A DNA stretch of 64,000 bases, taken from NCBI RefSeq assembly GCF_900156875.1, contig NZ_LT707408.1, forward strand, positions 1,540,018 through 1,604,017. The letters are read 5' to 3'. Origin of the DNA: Robertmurraya dakarensis (lineage in GTDB: Bacteria > Bacillota > Bacilli > Bacillales > Cytobacillaceae). The notes under the pieces were generated by a model, which worked only from the letters and a program-made list of their open reading frames with translations, made no database searches and had not been told where the DNA came from. The position numbers were made by a program, and so were the translations under genes. Of the stretch, positions 16,643-25,028 are shown in pieces; position 1 is the stretch's first letter; each line of letters begins with the position of its first letter.

Positions 16643-19306
16643 TTGGTACAAATCCAACGATATGAATTAGCGAAGCAACAGAATGATACCGTTATTACTC
16701 TTTTTATACAACAAGGTATGGAGGAGTTTGCTGAGGAATTTGGCTCCAGCAGGAAAAAGCAGGATAGTGTCCAGAAGACTGCGGAATCTTATCTTCGGAA
16801 TCGATTTCCGAATGTAAAAAAAGCAACGGTGAGAGTGATGGTAGGTACCATGCTGGTCGGGGTCTTTTCTTTTACAGCTGCAGGGAAGTTGGAACCAATT
16901 AAAGCGAGTGCAGAAGAAAATACAATGCAAGCAACGGCAGATACAGAGGTCGAAGTGACTCTCCCTGATACTGATTTTAAGGATGCAGGGGACTTTACTG
17001 ATATTAATGATGAGCATGAGTTTTATAAGTTTGTCGAAGATTTTGCAAACCGAGGGATCGTAAAGGGGTATGGAGACCACTTTGCTGTTTATGAAGATAT
17101 GACTCGGGCTCAAGCAGCAAAAGTGATCGCCTTAGTTATTGGATTTAATCCGGAAGAAGTAGAAAATCCAAATTTCAAAGATGTAACAGACACGAAAAAC
17201 GCTTGGGCAATTCCTTATGTCTCCTTCTTAGAGAATGAAGGTGTGATTAAAGGATATGGAGAAGGAGATAACCGAGAGTTTAGACCAAATGAAAAAGTAA
17301 CAAGAGCACAAATGGCAAAAATGCTGGTTCAAGCATTCAAGCTGGCTGATGATGTAAAAGAAGGTACAGGCGCTGGCTGGGCAAATAATTATATAGAAGT
17401 CCTGATTGACAAAGGGATTACTTCAATGGAATCACCTGATGCATTTAGGGGAGGAGACACGACATACCGAGGTCACCTTGTTAAGTTTGTCTATCAATCA
17501 GAATTAGCAAAGGGGAATATTGGAAGTATAACGGATGTTTCTGATGATTCCATTTCTGTCACATTACCGGGGGGAAATTCTGCGACATATCCACTTACTG
17601 ACGAGACGAACAAAATTTTAAATCCAACGAATAGTGCGGCTTTAGAGGACGCAGAAATTTCAGTGAAGTTTAATGATGAAGGGGAGATTTCTGAAATTCT
17701 TGAGCTGACTATTAATGCAGAAGGTACCGCGGAGAGCCAGCTAACCCTAGATGGTGGAGACACGGTTGTAAAAAATTTAATTGCTAATGGAGATTTTCTC
17801 GAAATAAAAAAACTTACTGTTGATGATGATCTAGAAATTACGCCGAATGTGGAAAACTCTTTTCAAGCAAGCAGTGTGAACATCGGGCTTAATACGATTA
17901 TACAAGAATCTGGGAACTTTACAGCTGCAGCAGATTATGCAGGAATCTCAGCTGTATTTAAAGAGTCTAACCTACGTAATGTTCTTGTTAAGAAAGATGG
18001 AGTTACGATTGAACAGGCGGATGGCAGTACTATTTCCAAGTACCTCGTGCAGGCGGATTCTAAAATAGTCACAGATGATACAAGCTTAATTGGTACGGTA
18101 AAACTTCAAGGAAAAACAAAAAATGTTGAAATGAACGGAAACGTTTCGAATATTGATCTTGATGCCGATCAGGCAGTAGCAATAAAGGGGAATGCTGTAG
18201 TAGCCAATGTAAGTCTTCCAAAGGGTAAATCTATAAGCGATGTTATTAAAAATTACGATGAAGTTAAACAAAACATTATTAAAATTGATGGAGAGAAAAA
18301 CGAGGATTCTCGTTATGAAATAGATGAAGATACAGGAGATGTTACAGAAATAGGGGCTGAACCTGACGCTGAAGCAACAAATCCTGATTTACGTGATGTG
18401 GTTGTTAATGGAACTAATTTTACACCTGAAATGTTTGAAAATATTAAGATCACTGCAGGTGAGCTGAATGCGATCGACAACTTTACTGTAAGGACAACAG
18501 AAGAAGCTGCCGATATTGACGTAACAGTAACGACAACCCTCGCGAATGGTACAGTTGTTCATGAAATTTTAGCAAAAGAACAGAACGTATCAGAAGTAAA
18601 TCTAGATATGGCGGAGCTAAAGGCAAAATACGGTGAGCTTCCAGGTGGAGAGTACCAATTCACAATTAAGCTGACAAATAACAAAGGCGAAGTAGAAGAA
18701 ATTAATGCGACTCTTGATGCGACAAAGGGAACTGAAGCGGACGCTCCAGTAGAGAATGACGATACTACGGATGTGGCAAATCCAGCTGTACCTAAGGATT
18801 TAGATGTTGAGTACGAAGCTGCTAGTGAAAATGTTATTGTCTCGTTTAAAGTAGACAACGAGTTAGACTTAAAACCAATAACAGGTACAACAGATATAGC
18901 TGCAATCACTAGTTTGTATACCACTTTAGCAGATAAGATGGTTAATGGTACAGATGAAGAGATTAAAGATGCTGCTGAAGCGATTGGTGATGATGTAATC
19001 ACAGAGTATTATTATTTGGATGATGATGGAAAAAAAGTATATTTAAAAACAACAAACGACGGTGATCTAGTTAAAAATAAATATTGGGAAGGTTATCTTG
19101 TAATAGGTAATGATAAGTATCCAACTACTGAAAATACTGTAATCCCGGCCGATACTGAGATTTTGACATCTACAAATCAACATACAGGTACAGTAAGTGA
19201 AGGTTGGTTGAATGATGTCAAAGGTAAGGAGCTTATTGTAAAAGTAACTGTAATTGATGATGGGAATGTAAGCAGCAGTGAACATAAGGTACAAATTCCT
19301 GAATAA
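16643..19306 (+). CDS. SLH-domain surface (S-layer-like) protein
   Basis: 887 residues from TTG 16643 (GGGGGC about 9 nt upstream). Three S-layer homology repeats occupy roughly 110-285 (FYKFVEDFANRGIVKGYGD...TRAQAAKVI, IPYVSFLENEGVIKGYGEG...TRAQMAKML, and a third ending YRGHLVKFVYQ). They bind pyruvylated wall polymer. The rest is acidic, beta-rich sequence (about 290-560 similar in style to S-layer assembly domains, then Ig-like stretches). The hydrophobic export segment VRVMVGTMLVGVFSFTAAG begins only near residue 63, after a charged N-terminal extension. Such an extension before the signal helix is unusual, and no better start with a ribosome site was found. It stands alone with its own terminator. 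Confidence 0.88.
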   Translation: MVQIQRYELAKQQNDTVITLFIQQGMEEFAEEFGSSRKKQDSVQKTAESYLRNRFPNVKKATVRVMVGTMLVGVFSFTAAGKLEPIKASAEENTMQATADTEVEVTLPDTDFKDAGDFTDINDEHEFYKFVEDFANRGIVKGYGDHFAVYEDMTRAQAAKVIALVIGFNPEEVENPNFKDVTDTKNAWAIPYVSFLENEGVIKGYGEGDNREFRPNEKVTRAQMAKMLVQAFKLADDVKEGTGAGWANNYIEVLIDKGITSMESPDAFRGGDTTYRGHLVKFVYQSELAKGNIGSITDVSDDSISVTLPGGNSATYPLTDETNKILNPTNSAALEDAEISVKFNDEGEISEILELTINAEGTAESQLTLDGGDTVVKNLIANGDFLEIKKLTVDDDLEITPNVENSFQASSVNIGLNTIIQESGNFTAAADYAGISAVFKESNLRNVLVKKDGVTIEQADGSTISKYLVQADSKIVTDDTSLIGTVKLQGKTKNVEMNGNVSNIDLDADQAVAIKGNAVVANVSLPKGKSISDVIKNYDEVKQNIIKIDGEKNEDSRYEIDEDTGDVTEIGAEPDAEATNPDLRDVVVNGTNFTPEMFENIKITAGELNAIDNFTVRTTEEAADIDVTVTTTLANGTVVHEILAKEQNVSEVNLDMAELKAKYGELPGGEYQFTIKLTNNKGEVEEINATLDATKGTEADAPVENDDTTDVANPAVPKDLDVEYEAASENVIVSFKVDNELDLKPITGTTDIAAITSLYTTLADKMVNGTDEEIKDAAEAIGDDVITEYYYLDDDGKKVYLKTTNDGDLVKNKYWEGYLVIGNDKYPTTENTVIPADTEILTSTNQHTGTVSEGWLNDVKGKELIVKVTVIDDGNVSSSEHKVQIPE

Positions 19307-19324
19307 TCAATCTAACCTTGACGG

Positions 19325-19357
19325 GAAGAGCTATTAATCATTTATAGCTCTTCTTTT
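19325..19357 (+). terminator. Terminator of the surface-protein gene
   Basis: GAAGAGCTAT (19325-19334) pairs perfectly with ATAGCTCTTC (19344-19353), followed by TTTT. Confidence 0.85.
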
Positions 19358-20128
19358 AGTATCCTAGCTGGGTGAAGTATATAGGGACAAGCCCCGAATA
19401 CAAACGGTGACATTGTCTTAATGAAAGGGTATTTGTGGTGACGCGAAATTTGAAGGGTGGAAAACTATTGGTCTGAGCAACACGAACACCATATAAGATA
19501 CAAGGGTTAGGTATCATTGGATGAGTTTGCTATACAGATTAATGTCCTTACTGCCAAATACAGTACAGAGTAAATGGAAGATGAAGACCGTTTGTCTATT
19601 GAAACGCCTGAGGAATGGTTTTCAAAGTAGAGATGAAGACCGTTTATGTACCGGGAGGGTTGAGGAAAGGTTCTCATAGCAGAGATGAAGACCGTTTATG
19701 TACCGGAAGGCTTGAGGAAAGGTTTTCATAACAGAGATGAAGACCGTTTGTGTACCAGAAGGCTTGAGGAAAGGTTTTCGTAGCAGAGATGAAGACCGTT
19801 TATTTGCCGAAGCGTCTTAGGAATGGTTTTCATAGTAGAAATGATGCCCTTTCTTTGAACAAACGGGAATAAAAAGCTCGTCTTTTTAGGAGTTCCGAAA
19901 ACTGACGTCATATAGAAATGAATCGCCTTTATTACGGTACATTCGGTCGTGTGAGTGCTCGGGGTTCTCGTTCGCCCTCTCCTACTCAATTTTAGTATTT
20001 TAGGCCACTCCAACTGTAAAAAGAAATCAGTCATGTCGAAAGAAGACATTGAATAGTCTTTAACATGGGTGTTTTATACGGAATTATTTACAGCGAACAT
20101 CAGGATGATGCAAAAGGAGTGGATAAAC
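19358..20128. other. Long intergenic region without a recognisable gene
   Basis: About 770 bp between the surface-protein terminator and the CoxG-like gene. Apart from the 52-bp repeat, I see no gene with a ribosome site and coding character. A leftward open frame at 19726-20049 mostly reads through the repeat and has no ribosome site. The segment 19860-20060 looks like decayed or non-coding DNA. Confidence 0.6.
19581..19852. repeat. 52-bp tandem repeat, five units plus a degenerate sixth
   Basis: ATGAAGACCGTTT recurs at 19581, 19633, 19685, 19737 and 19789, each exactly 52 bp apart, and a decayed start (ATGATGCCC) follows at 19841. Units 2-4 are nearly identical across the whole 52 bp (…GTACCGGAAGGCTTGAGG…TTTTCATA). 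Units 1 and 5 have diverged. There are no unique spacers, so it is not a CRISPR array. 52 is not a multiple of three, and no convincing gene covers it. Confidence 0.9.
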
Positions 20129-20578
20129 ATGGCGAGTAAAGTATACAGCATGAGAGTTAATGCGCCGATTGAAGGGGTTTGGAGATTTATTAGTGATATA
20201 GACCATTGGGCTCCGCTTGTGCCGGGCTACATAGAGCACGAACTTATTAATGATAAGGAATCGACATGGACATTTAAGAGTGATTTAGGCATTATGAAGA
20301 AAAAAATTCAATTGAAAGTGGATATTACAAATTGGAAAGAGCCTAACAATGTAGCGTTTGATTTAACGGGTATTAACGAAAAGTTTACAGGAAACGGATA
20401 TTTTGAAGCGAAGCAAATTGGCGAGAATCAGACGTTGATGACAGGGAGTCTCAATATCGAGGCCCAAGGAAAGCTAGCGAAAATGGTGAACTCTGTTCTG
20501 AAAACGAATGTTCCTGAAATGACACAGGAATTAACGGAAGCTGTCGGGCTGAAAATTCAAGAGTTGCAAAAGCAATAG
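20129..20578 (+). CDS. CoxG/SRPBCC family protein
   Basis: 149 residues with the START/Bet v1-like (SRPBCC) fold of the CoxG group: VNAPIEGVWRFISDIDHWAPLVPGY near the N-terminus, INEKFTGNGYFEA and LMTGSLNIEAQGKLAKMV in the second half. CoxG anchors CO dehydrogenase in carboxidotrophs, but Bacillus homologues occur without CO genes and probably bind a hydrophobic ligand. No CO-dehydrogenase genes are present here. The start is ATG 20129 because AAAGGAG lies about 9 nt before it. Upstream in-frame ATGs at 20069 and 20105 lack one. Confidence 0.75.
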   Translation: MASKVYSMRVNAPIEGVWRFISDIDHWAPLVPGYIEHELINDKESTWTFKSDLGIMKKKIQLKVDITNWKEPNNVAFDLTGINEKFTGNGYFEAKQIGENQTLMTGSLNIEAQGKLAKMVNSVLKTNVPEMTQELTEAVGLKIQELQKQ

Positions 20579-20753
20579 CATCTTCTTTATTGATAAGAAA
20601 AACCGTCTTGCATTTCCAGCAGTATGCTAGAATGAATGACGGTTCATTACATAAAATTTTAAATTTAATGTTAAATTAACCCATAATAACATTAACATAT
20701 AATTATTTGTTTGTCAAACAATAAGCTAAAATGATATGACGGAGTGTGATTTC

Positions 20754-23093
20754 ATGAGTAAAGAACAAATCGAAAAGGAGTATGAGCAAAGAAGAGTTGG
20801 ATTGATTGTAGAAGCAATTCAGGAAAAGATAGATACACTTGGTCAACAAGTAAACAAAGTCGGTTCTGATGCTCTTGAAATTAGAACAACGTTTTGGGAT
20901 GATGTCACAGTTAACGTAGATGAACCTGATGATCTTGCAGAGACTTTTTCTAGTATAAAGCAGCAAGCGCAGCTCCTTTCTGAACGAGAAAGAAGTCATC
21001 TCCAGCTCAATAGAAAGCTCCATTCGTTACAAAGACTAAAAAATTCCCCATATTTCGGAAGAGTTGATTTTAAAGAAGATGCTGAGCAAGAGGCTGAATC
21101 AATCTATATAGGAATCACTTCTTTTATGGACAAGGATGATGAAAATTTTCTGATTTATGATTGGCGTGCACCGATTTCAAGTATTTATTATGATTACTCG
21201 CCCGGAAGAGCTGATTACAAAACACCTGAGGGAATAATAGAAGGAGAAATGACGCTAAAGCGTCAATTTATTATTCGTAACAGCGTCATTCAAGGAATGT
21301 TTGATACAGGAGTAACTATCGGGGATCAGCTTCTTCAAGAGGTTTTAGGAAATCAAGCCGATTCACATATGAAGACGATTGTCGCTACCATACAAAAAGA
21401 ACAGAACAGAATTATCCGTAATGAAAAAAGCAAATATTTAATCGTTCAAGGTGTGGCAGGAAGTGGGAAGACTTCTGCTGCTTTGCAGCGGGTGGCCTAT
21501 TTGCTATACCAAAACAGAGGTTCTTTAAGCTCCCAGAATATTATGCTTTTTTCGCCCAACCCTTTATTCAATAGCTATGTGGCTACCGTACTACCTGAGC
21601 TTGGAGAAGAAAATATGCAGCAGACAACGTTTCTGGAATACTTGCAAAGTCGCATTGGAGTATCCCTGAAACTGGAAGATTCATTTACCCAGCTCGAGTA
21701 TTTGCTTAATAATGAAGTAAGTGAATTATACAAGAGTCGTGTAAGTGGAATTGTTTATAAATCGAGTTTAGATTTTAAGAAACTAATTGATCGTTATTTA
21801 GAGTTTTTAGGAAAAGAAGGCATGCAATTTAAGGATATTTCAATGAAAGATCAGGTGCTGCTTTCGGCCAGACAAATTAAAGAGCAATTTTATGCTTATG
21901 ATAAGGATATTTCAATCCCTAACAGAATCGAGCTTCTGCAAGAATGGATTAAAAAGGAGTTAAAAAAACGAAAGAAGCTTGAGAAAAGAAAGGATTGGGT
22001 GAAGGACGAAGCACAATTTTTAGATAAAGAAGATTTTTTGGAAGTATTCAATAAGCTCGAAAAAAAGAAACGTTACCGTGAAAACAGCTTCGATGACTTT
22101 GAACTAGAGGAGAAGCTTCTATCTGAAATCGTTGTCAATCGTTATTTTAAGCCTATCATGAAGAAGGTAAAGAAACTGGCCTATATTGATTATGAAGAAA
22201 TATATCGGGGCCTTTTTCAAGTGGATATCATCGAAAACTTAGCTTGCAAATTTCCTGATAATTGGAATGAAATTTGCAAATATAGCAATGATACTTTATT
22301 AAGAGCGGAATTGGCATTTGAGGATGCGACTCCGTTTGTGTATTTGAAAGACGGTATTGAAGGGAAGGCCTCTTACTCATCGATACGGCATGTGTTTGTT
22401 GATGAGGCTCAGGATTATTCAGCTTTTCAGTTTGCTTATTTACGTGAACTTTTTCCCTTTAGCAAAATGACGTTTTTGGGAGATATTAATCAGGGTATCT
22501 ACTCACATTCAACGGAAGCAGAATCCTTTCTTCCTAAAGATATCAAGAAAGAGGAACAGGAAAGAATCATCCTTACAAGAAGCTACCGTTCAACAAGGCA
22601 GATAGTTGAATTTACGAAAACAATTCTTAAGAATGGGGAACATATCGAACCATTCAACCGTAATGGCAAGAAACCTTCTTTAACCTTTGTTGACGATGAA
22701 GAATCCCTGAAGTCTTGTATTTTAAATGAGGTACAACAAAAAATACACTCTGACTTTGAAACGATTGCAATTATATGTAAGACCGCTAAACAAAGTGCCA
22801 AGGCGTATGAATTCCTAAAGGAACACCATTCAGTTCGTCTAATTGAAAAAGGAACGATTTCTTTTGAAAAGGGTGTTCTCGTCATTCCTGCCTATTTAGC
22901 AAAAGGAATTGAGTTTGATTCTGTTATCATCTATGATGCGTCAAAGGAGACCTATGGGAAGGAAAGTGAACGGAGACTTCTGTATACTGCATGTACAAGG
23001 GCAATGCATGAATTGAGTATTTTTTCAATGGGAGAAATGAGTCCTTTTATTGAATCGGGATTAGATTATCTGAATATAAAAAACCAAATTTAG
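20754..23093 (+). CDS. helD: HelD-like UvrD/Rep-family RNA polymerase recycling ATPase
   Basis: About 779 residues, close to B. subtilis HelD. The N-terminal part is a long coiled-coil arm (about 1-100) that in HelD enters the RNA polymerase secondary channel. The Walker A motif GVAGSGKTSAALQR lies near 235, Walker B HVFVDEAQDYS near 545, motif III FLGDINQGIYSH, ILTRSYRSTRQIVEFTK, and a C-terminal AYLAKGIEFDSVIIYDAS...LLYTACTRAMHEL (motifs V/VI). It removes stalled polymerase from DNA using ATP. The start is ATG 20754, with GGAGTG about 10 nt upstream. It is a single-gene unit with its own terminator. Confidence 0.9.
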   Translation: MSKEQIEKEYEQRRVGLIVEAIQEKIDTLGQQVNKVGSDALEIRTTFWDDVTVNVDEPDDLAETFSSIKQQAQLLSERERSHLQLNRKLHSLQRLKNSPYFGRVDFKEDAEQEAESIYIGITSFMDKDDENFLIYDWRAPISSIYYDYSPGRADYKTPEGIIEGEMTLKRQFIIRNSVIQGMFDTGVTIGDQLLQEVLGNQADSHMKTIVATIQKEQNRIIRNEKSKYLIVQGVAGSGKTSAALQRVAYLLYQNRGSLSSQNIMLFSPNPLFNSYVATVLPELGEENMQQTTFLEYLQSRIGVSLKLEDSFTQLEYLLNNEVSELYKSRVSGIVYKSSLDFKKLIDRYLEFLGKEGMQFKDISMKDQVLLSARQIKEQFYAYDKDISIPNRIELLQEWIKKELKKRKKLEKRKDWVKDEAQFLDKEDFLEVFNKLEKKKRYRENSFDDFELEEKLLSEIVVNRYFKPIMKKVKKLAYIDYEEIYRGLFQVDIIENLACKFPDNWNEICKYSNDTLLRAELAFEDATPFVYLKDGIEGKASYSSIRHVFVDEAQDYSAFQFAYLRELFPFSKMTFLGDINQGIYSHSTEAESFLPKDIKKEEQERIILTRSYRSTRQIVEFTKTILKNGEHIEPFNRNGKKPSLTFVDDEESLKSCILNEVQQKIHSDFETIAIICKTAKQSAKAYEFLKEHHSVRLIEKGTISFEKGVLVIPAYLAKGIEFDSVIIYDASKETYGKESERRLLYTACTRAMHELSIFSMGEMSPFIESGLDYLNIKNQI

Positions 23094-23098
23094 AATGG

Positions 23099-23126
23099 CG
23101 ATCTTCTGAAAGGGGATCGTTTTTCT
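23099..23126 (+). terminator. Terminator of helD
   Basis: CGATCTTC (23099-23106) pairs with GGGGATCG (23112-23119) including G-U pairs, with loop TGAAA, followed by TTTTTCTTTT. Confidence 0.8.
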
Positions 23127-23252
23127 TTTGATCAAAGGATAAAAATCCTATTGAAATAACGTAAAAAAATGAATATTATTAGTATTATAAAAAGTCGTAA
23201 TTTTATGTTATAATTTTCAATAGAAATATAGTGTTGTAAATTCGGTCTATTT

Positions 23253-23268
23253 ATGAAAACGATTACAA
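23253..23268. promoter_or_regulatory. cre site (CcpA operator) before the acyl-CoA synthetase
   Basis: ATGAAAACGATTACAA fits every position of the catabolite-responsive consensus WTGNAARCGNWWWCAW. It lies about 40 bp downstream of a TATAAT (23209-23214) and 24 bp before the start codon, a place where CcpA would block elongation or initiation. This predicts repression of the gene when sugar is plentiful. Confidence 0.75.
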
Positions 23269-23292
23269 ATTAATGATGAGGAGTTGGTTTGG

Positions 23293-24885
23293 ATGATTTC
23301 ACCTTTAACACCACTTGATTGGAAGCGGAGAGCTGTTAAATATTATCCTCAAAAAATAGCAGTTATTGATGGAGAAAAGCAGTTTACATACAAGGAATTT
23401 AGCGAAAGAGTAGATAGGCTGTCAATTGCTTTACATAAAGCAGGGATTAAAGAAGGTGACCATGTGGCAGTCATGCTGCCTAACACCCATTATATGCTTG
23501 AATGCTTCTATGGTATTTGCCAGCTCGGGGCTGTTATGGTGCCGTTAAATTATCGGCTTGCAGACCATGATTTGGAGTATATTATCAAACACAGTGATTC
23601 GAAAATGCTAATAGTGGATGAAGAATTCGCTGCTCCAATTGAAACCATTATTGATAACCTCTCACTTGAACAAATCATCGTTGTGCCAGTACCAGGGCAG
23701 AGTACATCCTTAAAGGCGATCGAGTTTGAGAGCTTTCTTAGTCGTGTAGATGATTCGGATGTATTACCTGTGGTAGAAATTGATGAAAATCAACTCCTCA
23801 CTTTAAATTATACGAGCGGGACGACTTCTAAGCCTAAAGGCGTGATGTTGACACATCGCGGCAATTATTTAAATGCAGCCAATTTTTTGTATCATCTTAG
23901 TGTCAACCATGACGATGTTTATCTTCATACCTTGCCGATGTTTCATGCGAATGGCTGGGGCGGAGTTTGGGCGCTAACGGCAGCAGGTGGTACACATGTA
24001 TGCTTGAGAAAAGTCGATCCACCATTGATTCTTGACCTTTTCGAAAGCAAAAATATCAGCTTGCTTTGTGGAGCTCCGACTGTAGTCAATATGCTCGTAA
24101 ATGACCCAAAAGCGAAGGAAGTTAAGATTAAAACTAGTCCCCGCATGGCGACAGCGGGTGCTCCTCCAGCGGCAGCGTTGATTCAAAAAGCGCAAGATAT
24201 TCTAGGATTAAATATGATTCATGTGTATGGTTTAACAGAAACCTCTCCATTTATTTTGTACTGTGAATGGAAGAAAGAATTTGATTACAAGTCTTCTGAC
24301 GAACAAGCAACAATAAAGGCTAGACAAGGAATTGAACTGGCATTTAACGGTGAAACAAAGGTGGTTCATCCAGACGGTCAAGAAGTGGCTTGGAACGGGG
24401 AAGAATTGGGAGAAATTATTACTCGAGGGAATGTCGTCATGGCTGGCTACTATAAGGACCCAGAGAATACAGCCGCTGCTATTAAAGATGGATGGTTCCA
24501 TACTGGGGATTTAGCTGTAACGCATCCGGATGGTTTTATTGAAATTCGTGACCGGGCAAAGGATTTAATTATCTCAGGGGGAGAAAATATTTCTTCAACA
24601 GAAGTAGAGGGAGTTTTATATAAACATCCTGCCGTTCTGGAGGCAGCGGTTATTGCTATACCAGATGAAAAATGGGGAGAAGTACCGAAAGCAATCATTG
24701 TTCCGCAGCCAGGTGCAGAGGTGACAGAAGCAGAAATAATTCAATTTTGCCGAGATCAAATGGCCCACTTCAAAGCTCCTAAGTCTGTTGAAATTGTTGA
24801 AGCACTTCCAAAAACAGCAACGGGTAAATTACAGAAATATCGGTTAAGAGAAATGTATTGGAAAGGACCTAAAAAGGTAAATTAA
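23293..24885 (+). CDS. Acyl-CoA synthetase (AMP-forming, fatty acyl type)
   Basis: 530 residues, ANL superfamily. The adenylate-binding loop is LNYTSGTTSKPKGVMLTH (about 175-190). Also visible are MFHANGW, HVYGLTETSPF, the hinge region WFHTGDLAVTHPDGFIEIRDRAKDLIISGGENISSTEVE and the catalytic lysine motif ALPKTATGKLQKYRLR. It activates a carboxylic acid with ATP and CoA. Its length and motifs fit medium- or long-chain acyl-CoA synthetases, but the exact substrate is not readable. GAGGAG stands 9 nt before ATG 23293. It stands alone between two terminators and has a cre site upstream. Confidence 0.88.
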   Translation: MISPLTPLDWKRRAVKYYPQKIAVIDGEKQFTYKEFSERVDRLSIALHKAGIKEGDHVAVMLPNTHYMLECFYGICQLGAVMVPLNYRLADHDLEYIIKHSDSKMLIVDEEFAAPIETIIDNLSLEQIIVVPVPGQSTSLKAIEFESFLSRVDDSDVLPVVEIDENQLLTLNYTSGTTSKPKGVMLTHRGNYLNAANFLYHLSVNHDDVYLHTLPMFHANGWGGVWALTAAGGTHVCLRKVDPPLILDLFESKNISLLCGAPTVVNMLVNDPKAKEVKIKTSPRMATAGAPPAAALIQKAQDILGLNMIHVYGLTETSPFILYCEWKKEFDYKSSDEQATIKARQGIELAFNGETKVVHPDGQEVAWNGEELGEIITRGNVVMAGYYKDPENTAAAIKDGWFHTGDLAVTHPDGFIEIRDRAKDLIISGGENISSTEVEGVLYKHPAVLEAAVIAIPDEKWGEVPKAIIVPQPGAEVTEAEIIQFCRDQMAHFKAPKSVEIVEALPKTATGKLQKYRLREMYWKGPKKVN

Positions 24886-24896
24886 TAGTTAAATAG

Positions 24897-24935
24897 GATC
24901 AGTTCCTTCATCATGCGGGGCTGATCTTTTTCTTT
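24897..24935 (+). terminator. Terminator of the acyl-CoA synthetase gene
   Basis: GATCAGTTCC (24897-24906) pairs with GGGGCTGATC (24917-24926, two G-U pairs), followed by TTTTTCTTTTTT. Confidence 0.85.
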
Positions 24936-25028
24936 TTTCAAAATAGCATAATTAATAGCTTATAAAGCTAATATATAATTGCCATTTTATAGTATAATAG
25001 TGAAAAGGATTTAGGGGATTACGGTGAT

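Noticed and set aside
16667-17113. Leftward 148-residue open frame inside the surface-protein gene
   Set aside because: Antisense shadow of the N-terminal and first SLH region, with cysteine-rich unlikely composition.
19581-19852. Possible CRISPR array
   Set aside because: The whole 52-bp unit is repeated with no unique spacers and no cas genes are nearby.
19726-20049. Leftward 107-residue open frame
   Set aside because: Runs through the 52-bp repeats, has repetitive low-quality sequence and lacks a ribosome site.
20129-20578. Carbon monoxide oxidation role for the CoxG-like gene
   Set aside because: No coxL, coxM, coxS or maturation genes are in the window, and the fold is shared by many unrelated ligand-binding proteins.
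20601-20644. AACCGTC...GACGGTT hairpin between the CoxG-like gene and helD
   Set aside because: A stem exists, but the plus-strand tail has no T-run (the T-rich side is on the minus strand, where no gene ends), so it is not called a terminator.
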